A stretch of DNA of 64,000 bases from Brevibacterium senegalense (lineage in GTDB: Bacteria; Actinomycetota; Actinomycetes; Actinomycetales; Brevibacteriaceae), in the NCBI RefSeq assembly GCF_000285835.1, contig NZ_HE978601.1:124001-188000 (forward strand), given 5' to 3'. Positions 51,360 to 59,343 of the stretch are shown in pieces. Made by a program: the position numbers and the translations under genes. A model generated the notes under the pieces. It saw nothing but the letters and a program-made list of their open reading frames with translations. It searched no databases and was not told the origin of the DNA. Every line of letters starts with the position of its first letter. The first letter of the stretch is position 1.

Positions 51360-52343
51360 ATGACCGACCACGCGATCGTCGAGTCGCCGCTGCAGTTCAT
51401 CACCGCGATCGAGGCCCTCGCGGACTCCCCGGACGCGGTCATCCACTGGCGCGACGACGCGACCGGCATGCTCGCCTTCATGGACGCCTATCGCCCGCAG
51501 TGGCTGCCCGCGGGCGTGCGCGTGCGCCCGGGACTGCCGGATCGCGGCCTCGCGATCGACGGTCGTCTCCTGCTGGGCGACGTGTGCTCCGGACGCATCC
51601 AGAAGCAGCTCGCGGACGTCTACCTGGCCCGGCACCTGCCGCAGGTCGTCATCCTGGACGACGGGCTGTCGACCGTCGCCGTCGTCCGCCAGCTCATGCA
51701 GGGCAGCGGACCCGTGCGCCGCCCGCGGTCGGCGGTGAGCCCGCTGCGGCTGCCGCTCAGCGCCTTCGTGTCCGCGCGGCTGCGCGGTCTGGCCCGGAAG
51801 GGCAGACTCACGTGGTTCACCGCGCTCGTGACGGATCCGCAGATGCGCGTACGCGTCGAGGAGTCGGGACTCAGGCTCGTGACCCACCGCTTCGAGCACA
51901 CCCGCGGCCTCGCCGCCGCCGAGGCCCCCACCACCCCCACACTCGTCATCGGCTCCTCGATGGTCGCCGACGGCCTCGTCGACGAGAGGCCCTACCGGAC
52001 CTGGGTGCGTGCCGCCGCGCAGGACGGCCCCGTCACCTACTACCCGCACCGTCGGGAGGACCCGGCGTTCCTCGCGGACCTGGCCCGGGAGCCGCGGATC
52101 CGGGTCGAGGACGCCGGGCTGCCGCTGGAGCTGCGCCTCTCCGCCCTGCCCCCGGGCACCCGGGTCCGGTCCCTGCCGTCGACGGCCGCCCTGAGCGTCG
52201 CCCTCCTCAACCCCTCCGCCGAGGTCGTCGTCACCGAGGTGCCCGCGTCCTGGTGGCTGCCCGCAGCGCCCCGGGCCTTCCGGCTCAGTGCGCAGGCGAT
52301 CGCCCGGGAGCTGGGCGGCCGCGGGCAGGGCACCGCCACCTGA
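51360..52343 (+). CDS. second sialyltransferase-like glycosyltransferase
   Basis: A 327-residue protein starting HAIVESPLQFITAIEAL, in the style of GT52/polysialyltransferase-like enzymes. Motifs in order: VILDDGLSTV (acidic-glycine), VTYYPHRREDP in the place of the HP motif, and SLPSTAALSVAL (serine/threonine motif). There is an 88-nt gap after the previous gene and no clear Shine-Dalgarno, unlike the coupled genes upstream. It closes the glycan operon and converges on the APC permease gene. Confidence 0.7.
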   Translation: MTDHAIVESPLQFITAIEALADSPDAVIHWRDDATGMLAFMDAYRPQWLPAGVRVRPGLPDRGLAIDGRLLLGDVCSGRIQKQLADVYLARHLPQVVILDDGLSTVAVVRQLMQGSGPVRRPRSAVSPLRLPLSAFVSARLRGLARKGRLTWFTALVTDPQMRVRVEESGLRLVTHRFEHTRGLAAAEAPTTPTLVIGSSMVADGLVDERPYRTWVRAAAQDGPVTYYPHRREDPAFLADLAREPRIRVEDAGLPLELRLSALPPGTRVRSLPSTAALSVALLNPSAEVVVTEVPASWWLPAAPRAFRLSAQAIARELGGRGQGTAT

Positions 52344-52404
52344 GCCCGGGCGGGCCGGCGGCCGGCGCGGGCGGTCCGGGTGACCGCGGCCTCGGCGGCG
52401 GGTG

Positions 52405-53901
52405 TCAGCGGACGAGGAACTCCGGGCGGCGGGTGCCCAGCACCGCCTGGTCGACCTGCTCGTCCGTGAGCGTCTTGTTGTGGGACCGGCGCGCGGCGAA
52501 GAAGACGGCGCCGATGACGATCCAGGCGCCCATCGCCAGGAACGACGGGACGGACAGCTGTGCCGGGGAGCCGGGGACCAGCAGCAGGAGGATGAAGGCG
52601 ATCGCGATGACGACGCCTGCTGCGGCGGCGAGCTTGCGCCAGGTCGAGGCGGAGCCCTCGATGCCGGCGCGGTCGCCCTGACCGGACCAGCGCAGCATCC
52701 GGTAGGCGCACGCGCTCGTGTAGAGGAACGCGAACGTGAAGCCGATCGAGGCCATGTCGACGATCCAGCTGAGGGCCGTCCGGCCGAACCACGGGGCGAT
52801 GAACGAGACGAGCATGACGAAGAGGATCCCGTAGTGCGGCGTCCCGAAGCGCGGGTGCACGCGCTGGAAGACGCGCGGGATCATCTGGGCGCGGCCCAGG
52901 GCCAGGAGCACGCGGGAGCCCGCGACGTAGAACCCGTTGAGGCCCGTCACGATCCCCATGAGCGCGGCGATGACGAGGAGGGCCAGGCCCACGCCGCCCA
53001 GGGAGCTCGTGATCGCGTCCGCCGTCGCCCACACGCGGTCCTCGCCCATGAGCTCCTGCCAGGGTGCGGCGGAGGCGGTCGCGAGGATCATCGCGCAGTA
53101 CAGCGCGGCGGCGACGATGAGCGACCAGAAGATGAGGCGGAAGGCCTTGTGGGCGGGGAAGTCGAACTCCTCGGCGGCCTGGGGGATGTTGTCGAAGCCG
53201 ATGTAGGCCCACGGGGCGATCGCGACGATGACGGTGATGCCCACCAGCGGGTTCACCGTGCCGTCCGTCAGCGGGGTGACGTTCGAGAAGCTGCCGGTGG
53301 GCGACGCGAGGACGCCCACGACCAGGGCGACGACCGCCAGGATCATGACGAGGCAGAAGATGAACTGGGTCCGGCCGGAGAGGCTGGCGCCGCGTGCGTT
53401 CACGACGGCGAAGAGCACCAGTGCCAGGGTCGCGACGGCGATCTCACCCAGGTACACGTCCCAGCCGGCGACGGTGTAGAGGTGGCCCAGCTCGATGATC
53501 TGCGGCACCGTGTGCTTGCCCAGGAGGGCGAGCGCGGAGGCGTTGAGGGCGACGATCGAGGTGTAGCCCAGGGTCATGAACCACGCGCAGATGAAGGCGT
53601 GCGTGCGGCCGAAGCCCACGAGCGTGTAGGCGAAGGCGCCGCCGGACACGGGGAACACCCGGGCGAGATACCCGTAGGAGACGCCGATGACGATCATGAG
53701 GACGCCGCCGATCGCCAGGCCCAGCATGGCGGCCAGCGGACCGCCGCCGTCGCGCATCCAGTCGGAGGGCAGGATGAACGCGCCCCAGCCGATCGCGGAG
53801 CCCAGCGCGATGGCCCAGACCCAGTGAGGCTTGAGGTTCTTCCCCAGCCGGACGACGTCGTCGGTCGCGGGTGCGGCGGTGCCCGGGTCTCCATCCGACA
53901 T
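52405..53901 (-). CDS. APC-family amino acid permease
   Basis: A 498-residue protein with twelve to fourteen spans and APC motifs: LGSAIGWGAFILPSDW in the first helix, FPVSGGAFAYTLVGFGRTHAF, and WAYIGFDNIPQAAEEF in the sixth-helix region. The C-terminal tail is polar. The start at 53901 has GAGGAGGG 7 nt upstream; an in-frame ATG 13 codons earlier lacks one. The substrate (an amino acid or amine) cannot be named. It is divergent from the ATP-grasp gene, 129 nt apart. Confidence 0.9.
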   Translation of the reverse strand: MSDGDPGTAAPATDDVVRLGKNLKPHWVWAIALGSAIGWGAFILPSDWMRDGGGPLAAMLGLAIGGVLMIVIGVSYGYLARVFPVSGGAFAYTLVGFGRTHAFICAWFMTLGYTSIVALNASALALLGKHTVPQIIELGHLYTVAGWDVYLGEIAVATLALVLFAVVNARGASLSGRTQFIFCLVMILAVVALVVGVLASPTGSFSNVTPLTDGTVNPLVGITVIVAIAPWAYIGFDNIPQAAEEFDFPAHKAFRLIFWSLIVAAALYCAMILATASAAPWQELMGEDRVWATADAITSSLGGVGLALLVIAALMGIVTGLNGFYVAGSRVLLALGRAQMIPRVFQRVHPRFGTPHYGILFVMLVSFIAPWFGRTALSWIVDMASIGFTFAFLYTSACAYRMLRWSGQGDRAGIEGSASTWRKLAAAAGVVIAIAFILLLLVPGSPAQLSVPSFLAMGAWIVIGAVFFAARRSHNKTLTDEQVDQAVLGTRRPEFLVR

Positions 53902-54030
53902 GCGAGTGCCCTCCTCGTGGAATGCTGAGCGACCGGTCATCCGGCGCCCACGTCGCCACGCTACTATCGATCGTCACCTCTCGCGGTACCCGCGCGGCCG
54001 CAGTGCACCGATCTGGCGGAGGGAGAATCC

Positions 54031-56625
54031 GTGTCCGATTCCACCGAGGGACGTCGACCGATCGACCCGGCGGCGCACAGCTCGACACCCGCGGCCTCCG
54101 TGGTCGAAGTCCACCCACGGTTCCTCGATGAGTCCGGGCTGAGCCTGAGCGCCGCCGCGGGGTCCGACCTCCTCCTCACCCTCGTCACCGCACGCGCGGA
54201 ATCCCTCCTGGCCTCCGGACTCGCACGGCTGACCCGCCGCAGCGCGCCCCCGCGGACCGTCCCGCTGACGGACGCCCCGGTCGCGCGTATCGCGGCGGCG
54301 CGCGCCCGGGACCCGAAGTCCCTCCTCGTCGTCCACCAGCGGTCCGAGACCCCCGATGCCATCGTGGACGACCTGGTGGGTGCCGGCGCGGACCTCGTCA
54401 TCACCACCGGTGCGCACGAGTCCTCGATCAGCAGCGTCCGCGGCAGGACCGTCGTCCGACTCACCGCGGACGTTCCGGGGAGTGCGCCGCACGAGGGCGA
54501 CGAGGAGACCCTGCAGTGGGACCTGCGGCTCTCCCGCAGCGCATCCGCGAAGAACCGGCTCCTGCTCCACCTGGACGCGCGTGCGGTGACGCAGAGGGGC
54601 GGCCGCCCGCTCACGTCCGACGAAACGGCCCGGATCTACACCGACGCCCTGCAGGAGTCCGATCGGATGCAGCAGTTCCTCGAACTCGTCGACGGCTGGG
54701 CGGACGAATCGGCCGGCCACCTGACCGTGGACCTCACGGCGTCCGGGGCACTCGAGCTCCCCCCGCTCCCACCCGCGTCCGTGCAGGCGGGCTGGGAGGG
54801 CTCCTCCGCACGCTTCGACGTGGATCCCAGCCTGCTGGCGACCCCGCGGATCCTCCGCAGCGAGCTCACGCGACGCGGATTCCGGGTGAAGGCGCCCACG
54901 GCCAACTACACGCACGCGCAGCGCTCAGACGACACGATCGACTACTACTTCAGCAACAGCCACCGCGCACCCCAGACGGCCGTGCGGGCCGCCGCGGACA
55001 AGGGCGTCGCCCGCGCGATCCTGGCCCGCGCGGGCGTCCCCGTCGCGGACGGGCACTTCTTCTCCGACCGCGCGCGGATCGCTGACGCGGAGGCCCTGCT
55101 GGGGACGCTGGGCGCGGTCGTCGTCAAGCCCGCGGACGCGGGCCACGGGAATGGGGTGACCGTGGGTGTGCGCACGGCCCAGGAGCTGCGCACCGCGTGG
55201 GACACGGCCTTCGACATCGCGCGCTCCGGAGTCCTCGTCGAGCGGCACGTCACCGGGGTCGAGGCGCGCTTCATGGTCGTGGGAGACACGTGCGTCTCCG
55301 TGTCCTGCGCCCGCCCGCCGCGCATCGTGGGCGACGGCCGGCAGACGATCCGGCAGCTCATCACCGCGCTCAACGACGTGAGGCGCGGCAACCCGCTCCT
55401 CGTCTCGCGCCCCCTCGTCCTCGACGGGGGCCGCATCGAGCGGATGCGCGCGCACGGCTTCACCCCCCTCACCGTGCTGCCCGCCGGACACGAGTACGAC
55501 GTCGCGACGGACTCGAGCTGGTACGGCGGCACGACGACCCAGGACATCACCGACGAGGTCCACCCCTCCTACACGGACGCCGCGGTCCGGGCGGTCCGCG
55601 CGATCCCCGGACTGGCCGTCGCCGGCCTGGACGTCATCATGGAGGATTTCACGGAGCCGGCGGACCGGAGCCCGTTCGCGGTCCTCGAGGTCAACAGCCA
55701 GCCGGGGCTGGGGCTGCCCCACTTCCCGATGATCGGTGCGGCGCGGAACCCTGCCGGCGCGCTCATCGATGCGGACCTCGCCCCGCGTAGGTCCGCCGAC
55801 TTCAGCGCCGTTCCGGCCCCCGGCACGGTGCCGGGTCCGCGACCGGCCGCGCCGCACGCGACGACGGCCGCGATCGGTGCGGAGCTCGAGCGTCTGGGCT
55901 TCGACCTCGACTGGTTCGCCGACGACTACCTCCACGCGCACCGGGACGGGATCTCGACCGCGGTGTGGAAGACGTACACGACGCTGTCCGGCAAGTCCGC
56001 GGCCAGCGCCGCGCAGCACGCGGCGCTCTCGCACCGTCTGCTCGCACGTGCCGGCGTCGCCGTGCCGCGGTCGTGGAAGAGCTTCAACCGCGATGCGACT
56101 GCCGCACGGTTCCGCAACGGTCGTGACGCGCTCGCGTACGCCGCGACCCTCTCCTCCCCCGCGCTGCAGGCCGCGAACAGGGACTACGTCCCCGTCGACG
56201 CGACGGACGAGGAGGCGTTCCGCTCCGTCTGGCACCGCGTGGGCCGGTCCGGCAGGCGTGGGGTCGCCGTCGCCGAGGCCCCGGTCGGCGCACGTTTCCA
56301 CGTCCTCGTCATGCACGACGCGGCACGCTCCGTCCGCCCCGTCTCCGCCGAGGCCCGCAGCGCTCCCGCGGTGCACCCCAGCTACCTCGAGGTCGCACGC
56401 CGCGCGTGCGCGGCGTTCCGCGGACTCGAGCTCGCAGAGGTCGTCCTGCACCTCGAGGACCCCGCCGCGCCGGCCGCGCCGGGCAACCACGTCGTCTCCG
56501 CCGTGCGGACCACGCCGGACCTGCGGAAGCACCAGGCCATCGTCGAATCCGAGGGGCGCAGCGTCTTCCAGGAGTTCGCGGAGGGTCATGTCGAGCAGCT
56601 CCTCGAGGAGCTGGGACGCAACTGA
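54031..56625 (+). CDS. tandem ATP-grasp protein with CapA-like N-terminal remnant
   Basis: An 864-residue protein starting at GTG (GAGGGAGA ahead). Residues 95-145 (LLVVHQRSETPDAIVDDLVG, AGADLVITTGAH) recall the second half of CapA phosphoesterases without their metal ligands. Residues 318-580 are a full ATP-grasp domain of the cyanophycin synthetase/glutathione synthetase kind: VVVKPADAGHGNGVTVGV, VLVERHVTGVEARFMVVGD, RIVGDGRQTIRQLI, LDVIMEDF and AVLEVNSQPGL. Residues 615-864 repeat the fold in degenerate form without the nucleotide-binding glycine loop. It likely ligates an amino acid or peptide using ATP. No orthologue of known substrate was recognised. Confidence 0.75.
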   Translation: MSDSTEGRRPIDPAAHSSTPAASVVEVHPRFLDESGLSLSAAAGSDLLLTLVTARAESLLASGLARLTRRSAPPRTVPLTDAPVARIAAARARDPKSLLVVHQRSETPDAIVDDLVGAGADLVITTGAHESSISSVRGRTVVRLTADVPGSAPHEGDEETLQWDLRLSRSASAKNRLLLHLDARAVTQRGGRPLTSDETARIYTDALQESDRMQQFLELVDGWADESAGHLTVDLTASGALELPPLPPASVQAGWEGSSARFDVDPSLLATPRILRSELTRRGFRVKAPTANYTHAQRSDDTIDYYFSNSHRAPQTAVRAAADKGVARAILARAGVPVADGHFFSDRARIADAEALLGTLGAVVVKPADAGHGNGVTVGVRTAQELRTAWDTAFDIARSGVLVERHVTGVEARFMVVGDTCVSVSCARPPRIVGDGRQTIRQLITALNDVRRGNPLLVSRPLVLDGGRIERMRAHGFTPLTVLPAGHEYDVATDSSWYGGTTTQDITDEVHPSYTDAAVRAVRAIPGLAVAGLDVIMEDFTEPADRSPFAVLEVNSQPGLGLPHFPMIGAARNPAGALIDADLAPRRSADFSAVPAPGTVPGPRPAAPHATTAAIGAELERLGFDLDWFADDYLHAHRDGISTAVWKTYTTLSGKSAASAAQHAALSHRLLARAGVAVPRSWKSFNRDATAARFRNGRDALAYAATLSSPALQAANRDYVPVDATDEEAFRSVWHRVGRSGRRGVAVAEAPVGARFHVLVMHDAARSVRPVSAEARSAPAVHPSYLEVARRACAAFRGLELAEVVLHLEDPAAPAAPGNHVVSAVRTTPDLRKHQAIVESEGRSVFQEFAEGHVEQLLEELGRN

Positions 56626-57724
56626 GGACGGTGCCGGTCCCGGGCTGGACGACGGCGAACCCCACGGACAACGGCCCGTCCCAGCGGACAGGCTCGCACA
56701 GGAGCGTGCCGTCCGGCAGGCCGAAGGGCTCGCGCACGATCCCCACGGGCTCCTCGACGAAACCGCGGCACGTCTCCTCATCCTCGCCCGCGACGACAAC
56801 GGTGGCGGGGCCTCCTTGGGCCGGCGCGCCACGCCGGAGACCCCGTGGGCCGCGGAGCGCCAGAGAACCTTCCGCCGTGGCACGCGACGGAGCACGTTCG
56901 ACGCCGTCTACGGAGACGTCCACTGCAGACGCGCGGGCAGGCCGTGGTCCGGCTGGGGCAACAGCGTGAAGGCTGATGCGCGGCGCGCCAACAGCGTCTG
57001 CTGCACGGTGTCGAGCGACAGCGTCAGCCGGTCGTCACCTGCGCGACCGGCCCGCTGGTGGTCCGGGAAGAAGTAGTCCATCAAGGCGCCGGGCACGCCC
57101 GCGCCCCGCCCCTGCGAGGTGGACGTGCTGAGCGGGATGTGGCGCCGGGAGTTCATCTCGAGGATCGCGAAGTCGCCGGATCCTTCCCGGTCGCGGATGA
57201 CATCGATCCCGGCGATATGCGCGTTCGGCATCGACGCCAGTGCGTCGATCGTGGCCCGCCGCACCGCGTCCGGCAGGATGTCTGTCACGTCGACAGTGTC
57301 GCCGCCCAGTGAGAAGCTGTCGTTGCGCGCCATCCGGACGGTCTGACCGGCCTCCGGCACAGAGGTCCACTCGAGGCCCTGCTCTGCCAGGAGCGCATCC
57401 GTGTCGGCGTCCCGCGGGGTGGGGCCGGACGACAGATAGGGGTTCGTCTTCCGCTCAGCTGCCATCCGCGTGAAGAGCTCATCGGCCCGCGCCCCGACTT
57501 GATGACGAGGGGGAACCCTATGTCGTCCGCATGCGCGGCCAGCTGCGCATCCGTGCGCGCGGTGTCGGTCATGAGCACCGCTCGCGGCACCGGCACACCG
57601 CGCGCACCCAGGATCCGCTTCGACTCCGATTTGTCGTCGTGCCGCTCGTGGGCCCCCTGCGGAGTGAGCGAATCCGGCCGTGAACAGTCGAACGAGATCC
57701 GCCGCTGCCCGTCGGAGACCGTGT

Positions 57725-57732
57725 ACTTTAGG
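57725..57732. repeat. ISL3 target site duplication, left copy
   Basis: ACTTTAGG directly abuts the left inverted repeat of the element and recurs exactly at its other end. Eight bases is the usual duplication length for ISL3 elements. Confidence 0.92.
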
Positions 57733-59174
57733 GGCTCTTCGTAAATGAGGGTGTAGAGCCTGCTCTGTGAGTCCGCACGTGTCGTTGCCCGGGTAGACGT
57801 CGAGGCCTCCCTGAAGATGGAAGTTCCTACACTCTCCATCCGGAAGACCTCGACATGGACAAGCCTAGCTTCACGACCCCTGGTCTCGACGCGTTCTGCC
57901 TCCTCGATACCCTCAACCTGACTGTCACAGGGCAAGCTGTCGACGTCGATCACGCGGTCCTCGAATGCCGCACCAGTACCGAGTTCCAGGACTCCTGGTG
58001 CCACGAGTGCGGTGCGGAAGGCATTCCTCGCGGAACCGCGGTCCGCCGGCTCGTCCACGTCCCGCTCGGCTGGCGCCCCACGATCCTGCACGTGCGCGTC
58101 CGCCGCTACCGATGCCCGACCTGCATACGCGTCTGGCGGGAAGACCTCACCCAGGTCGCCGCGCCACGGGCGAAGCTGTCACGGTCGGCGGTGCTGTGGG
58201 CGCTGAAATGCCTCGTCATCGACAGGATGTCCATCAGTCGAATCGCTGCAGGCCTCGGCGCGGCGTGGCACACCGTCAACACCGCGATCCTCGCCACCGG
58301 CCAACAGCTCCTGGTCGATGATCCCAGCAGGTTCGACGGCGTGAGGGTTCTCGGGGTCGATGAGCATGTGTGGCGGCATACCCCGTTCGGTAGCAAGTAC
58401 GTCACAGTCATCATCGATCTCACCCCGATCCGCGATAAGACAGGCCCCTCCCGTCTGCTGGACATCGTCGAGGGGCGGTCGAAGAAAGTGTTCAAGACCT
58501 GGCTGGCCGCCCAATCACAAGCATTCCGCGCTGGTGTCGAGGAGATCGCGATGGATGGGTTCGCCGGCTACAAGTCAGCCGCGACCGAAGAGCTGCCTGA
58601 CGCGACCCCGGTGATGGATCCGTTCCACGTCGTCGCGCTGGCAGGTAGCGCTGTGGAGCGGTGCCGGCAGCGGATCCAGCAGGAGACGCTCGGGCACCGC
58701 GGCCGGTCCGGGGACCCGCTCTACGGCATCCGTCGTGTCCTACTCACGGGAGCCAACCTGCTCACCAAGAAGCAGACCGGCAGGCTCGAGACAGTGCTCG
58801 CTGCCGAGGAGCACACGCAGGTCGATGTCACGTGGTGGGTCTACCAGCGGATCGTGGCCGCGTACCGCGACCCCGACCGCACACGCGGAAGAGACCGACT
58901 GCGGGCGGTCATCGCGAGTCTTTCGGCAGGCGTGCCGACAGCGCTGAACGAACTGACCACGCTGGGGAAAACGCTGAAACGCCGGGCTGCTGATGTGCTC
59001 GCGTTCTTCGACCGGCCTGGCACGAGCAACGGGCCGACGGAGGCGATCAATGGCCGGCTCGAGCACTTGAGGGGCACCGCGCTGGGGTTCCGGAATCTGG
59101 GCCACTACCTGCTCCGGGCACTGCTGGACACGGGAGGGTTCAGACCGCTTCTACACTCTCATTTGCGATGAGCC
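57733..59174 (+). mobile_element. ISL3-family insertion sequence, complete, 1442 bp
   Basis: The terminal inverted repeats at 57733-57757 and 59150-59174 match at 22 of 25 positions, each beginning GGCTC and containing AAATGAG. They enclose one intact transposase gene. Perfect 8-bp duplications flank the element. The element looks recent and potentially active: its transposase is full length and the target duplication has not drifted. Confidence 0.95.
57855..59171 (+). CDS. ISL3-family transposase
   Basis: A 438-residue DDE transposase. An N-terminal zinc-finger-like region (WCHECGAEG, YRCPTCIRVW), the helix-turn-helix ISRIAAGLGAAWHTVNTAI, and the catalytic residues in VLGVDEHVW, EIAMDGFAGY and GPTEAINGRLEHLRGTALGF. 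The C-terminal end of the gene overlaps the right inverted repeat. The gene is complete, with no frameshift, and reads opposite to the gene it interrupts. Confidence 0.96.
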   Translation: MDKPSFTTPGLDAFCLLDTLNLTVTGQAVDVDHAVLECRTSTEFQDSWCHECGAEGIPRGTAVRRLVHVPLGWRPTILHVRVRRYRCPTCIRVWREDLTQVAAPRAKLSRSAVLWALKCLVIDRMSISRIAAGLGAAWHTVNTAILATGQQLLVDDPSRFDGVRVLGVDEHVWRHTPFGSKYVTVIIDLTPIRDKTGPSRLLDIVEGRSKKVFKTWLAAQSQAFRAGVEEIAMDGFAGYKSAATEELPDATPVMDPFHVVALAGSAVERCRQRIQQETLGHRGRSGDPLYGIRRVLLTGANLLTKKQTGRLETVLAAEEHTQVDVTWWVYQRIVAAYRDPDRTRGRDRLRAVIASLSAGVPTALNELTTLGKTLKRRAADVLAFFDRPGTSNGPTEAINGRLEHLRGTALGFRNLGHYLLRALLDTGGFRPLLHSHLR

Positions 59175-59182
59175 ACTTTAGG
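59175..59182. repeat. ISL3 target site duplication, right copy
   Basis: ACTTTAGG directly follows the right inverted repeat and is identical to the left copy at 57725-57732. Confidence 0.92.
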
Positions 59183-59343
59183 AGGTCCGCTCGCGTATAG
59201 GTCACCTCGAGACCCCGGCGCCAGGCCTCCAGCGCCAGGCAGAAGGCGGACAGCCGTCCGCCGCCGAAGGCCGAGCGGACGATGTCCGCCTAGAAGCCCT
59301 CGGGCCAGACGGGTGCTGCGGTCTCGTCAACCATGGGCACCCC

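Larger units (their letters stand above)
56640..59334 (-). pseudogene. disrupted ATP-grasp/acylphosphatase gene
   Basis: Remains of one ATP-grasp ligase gene starting at ATG 59334 (GAGGGG ahead, 9 nt after the giant upstream gene). Codon 15 is TAG (59290-59292) in GF-stop-ADIVRSAF. The ISL3 element then interrupts it. Removing the element and one target copy joins TRADLLK to YTVSDGQRR in frame. The frame continues to GFPLVIKSGRG near 57490 and there shifts. It resumes as DELFTRMAAERKTNPYLS after a loss of perhaps 70 residues compared with the intact ATP-grasp gene nearby, covering the glycine loop. It reads on through FAILEMNSRRHIP to a stop at 56908. Beyond, to about 56640, frameshifted acylphosphatase-like remnants are seen (RSAAHGVSGVAR, VVVAGEDEETCRGFVEEPVG, WDGPLSVGF). 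Confidence 0.85.

Noticed and set aside
52344-52404. Terminator between the glycan operon and the APC permease gene
   Set aside because: The stretch is extremely G+C-rich with several overlapping weak pairings, but no clear single stem could be defined.
54925-56895. Minus-strand frame of 656 codons opposite the tandem ATP-grasp gene
   Set aside because: Mostly antisense. Only its first 40 codons resemble the acylphosphatase remnant and are included in the pseudogene.
57285-58091. Minus-strand frame of 268 codons starting inside the insertion sequence
   Set aside because: Only its downstream part (after the IS edge at 57732) is real, as the ATP-grasp pseudogene. The upstream part is antisense to the transposase.
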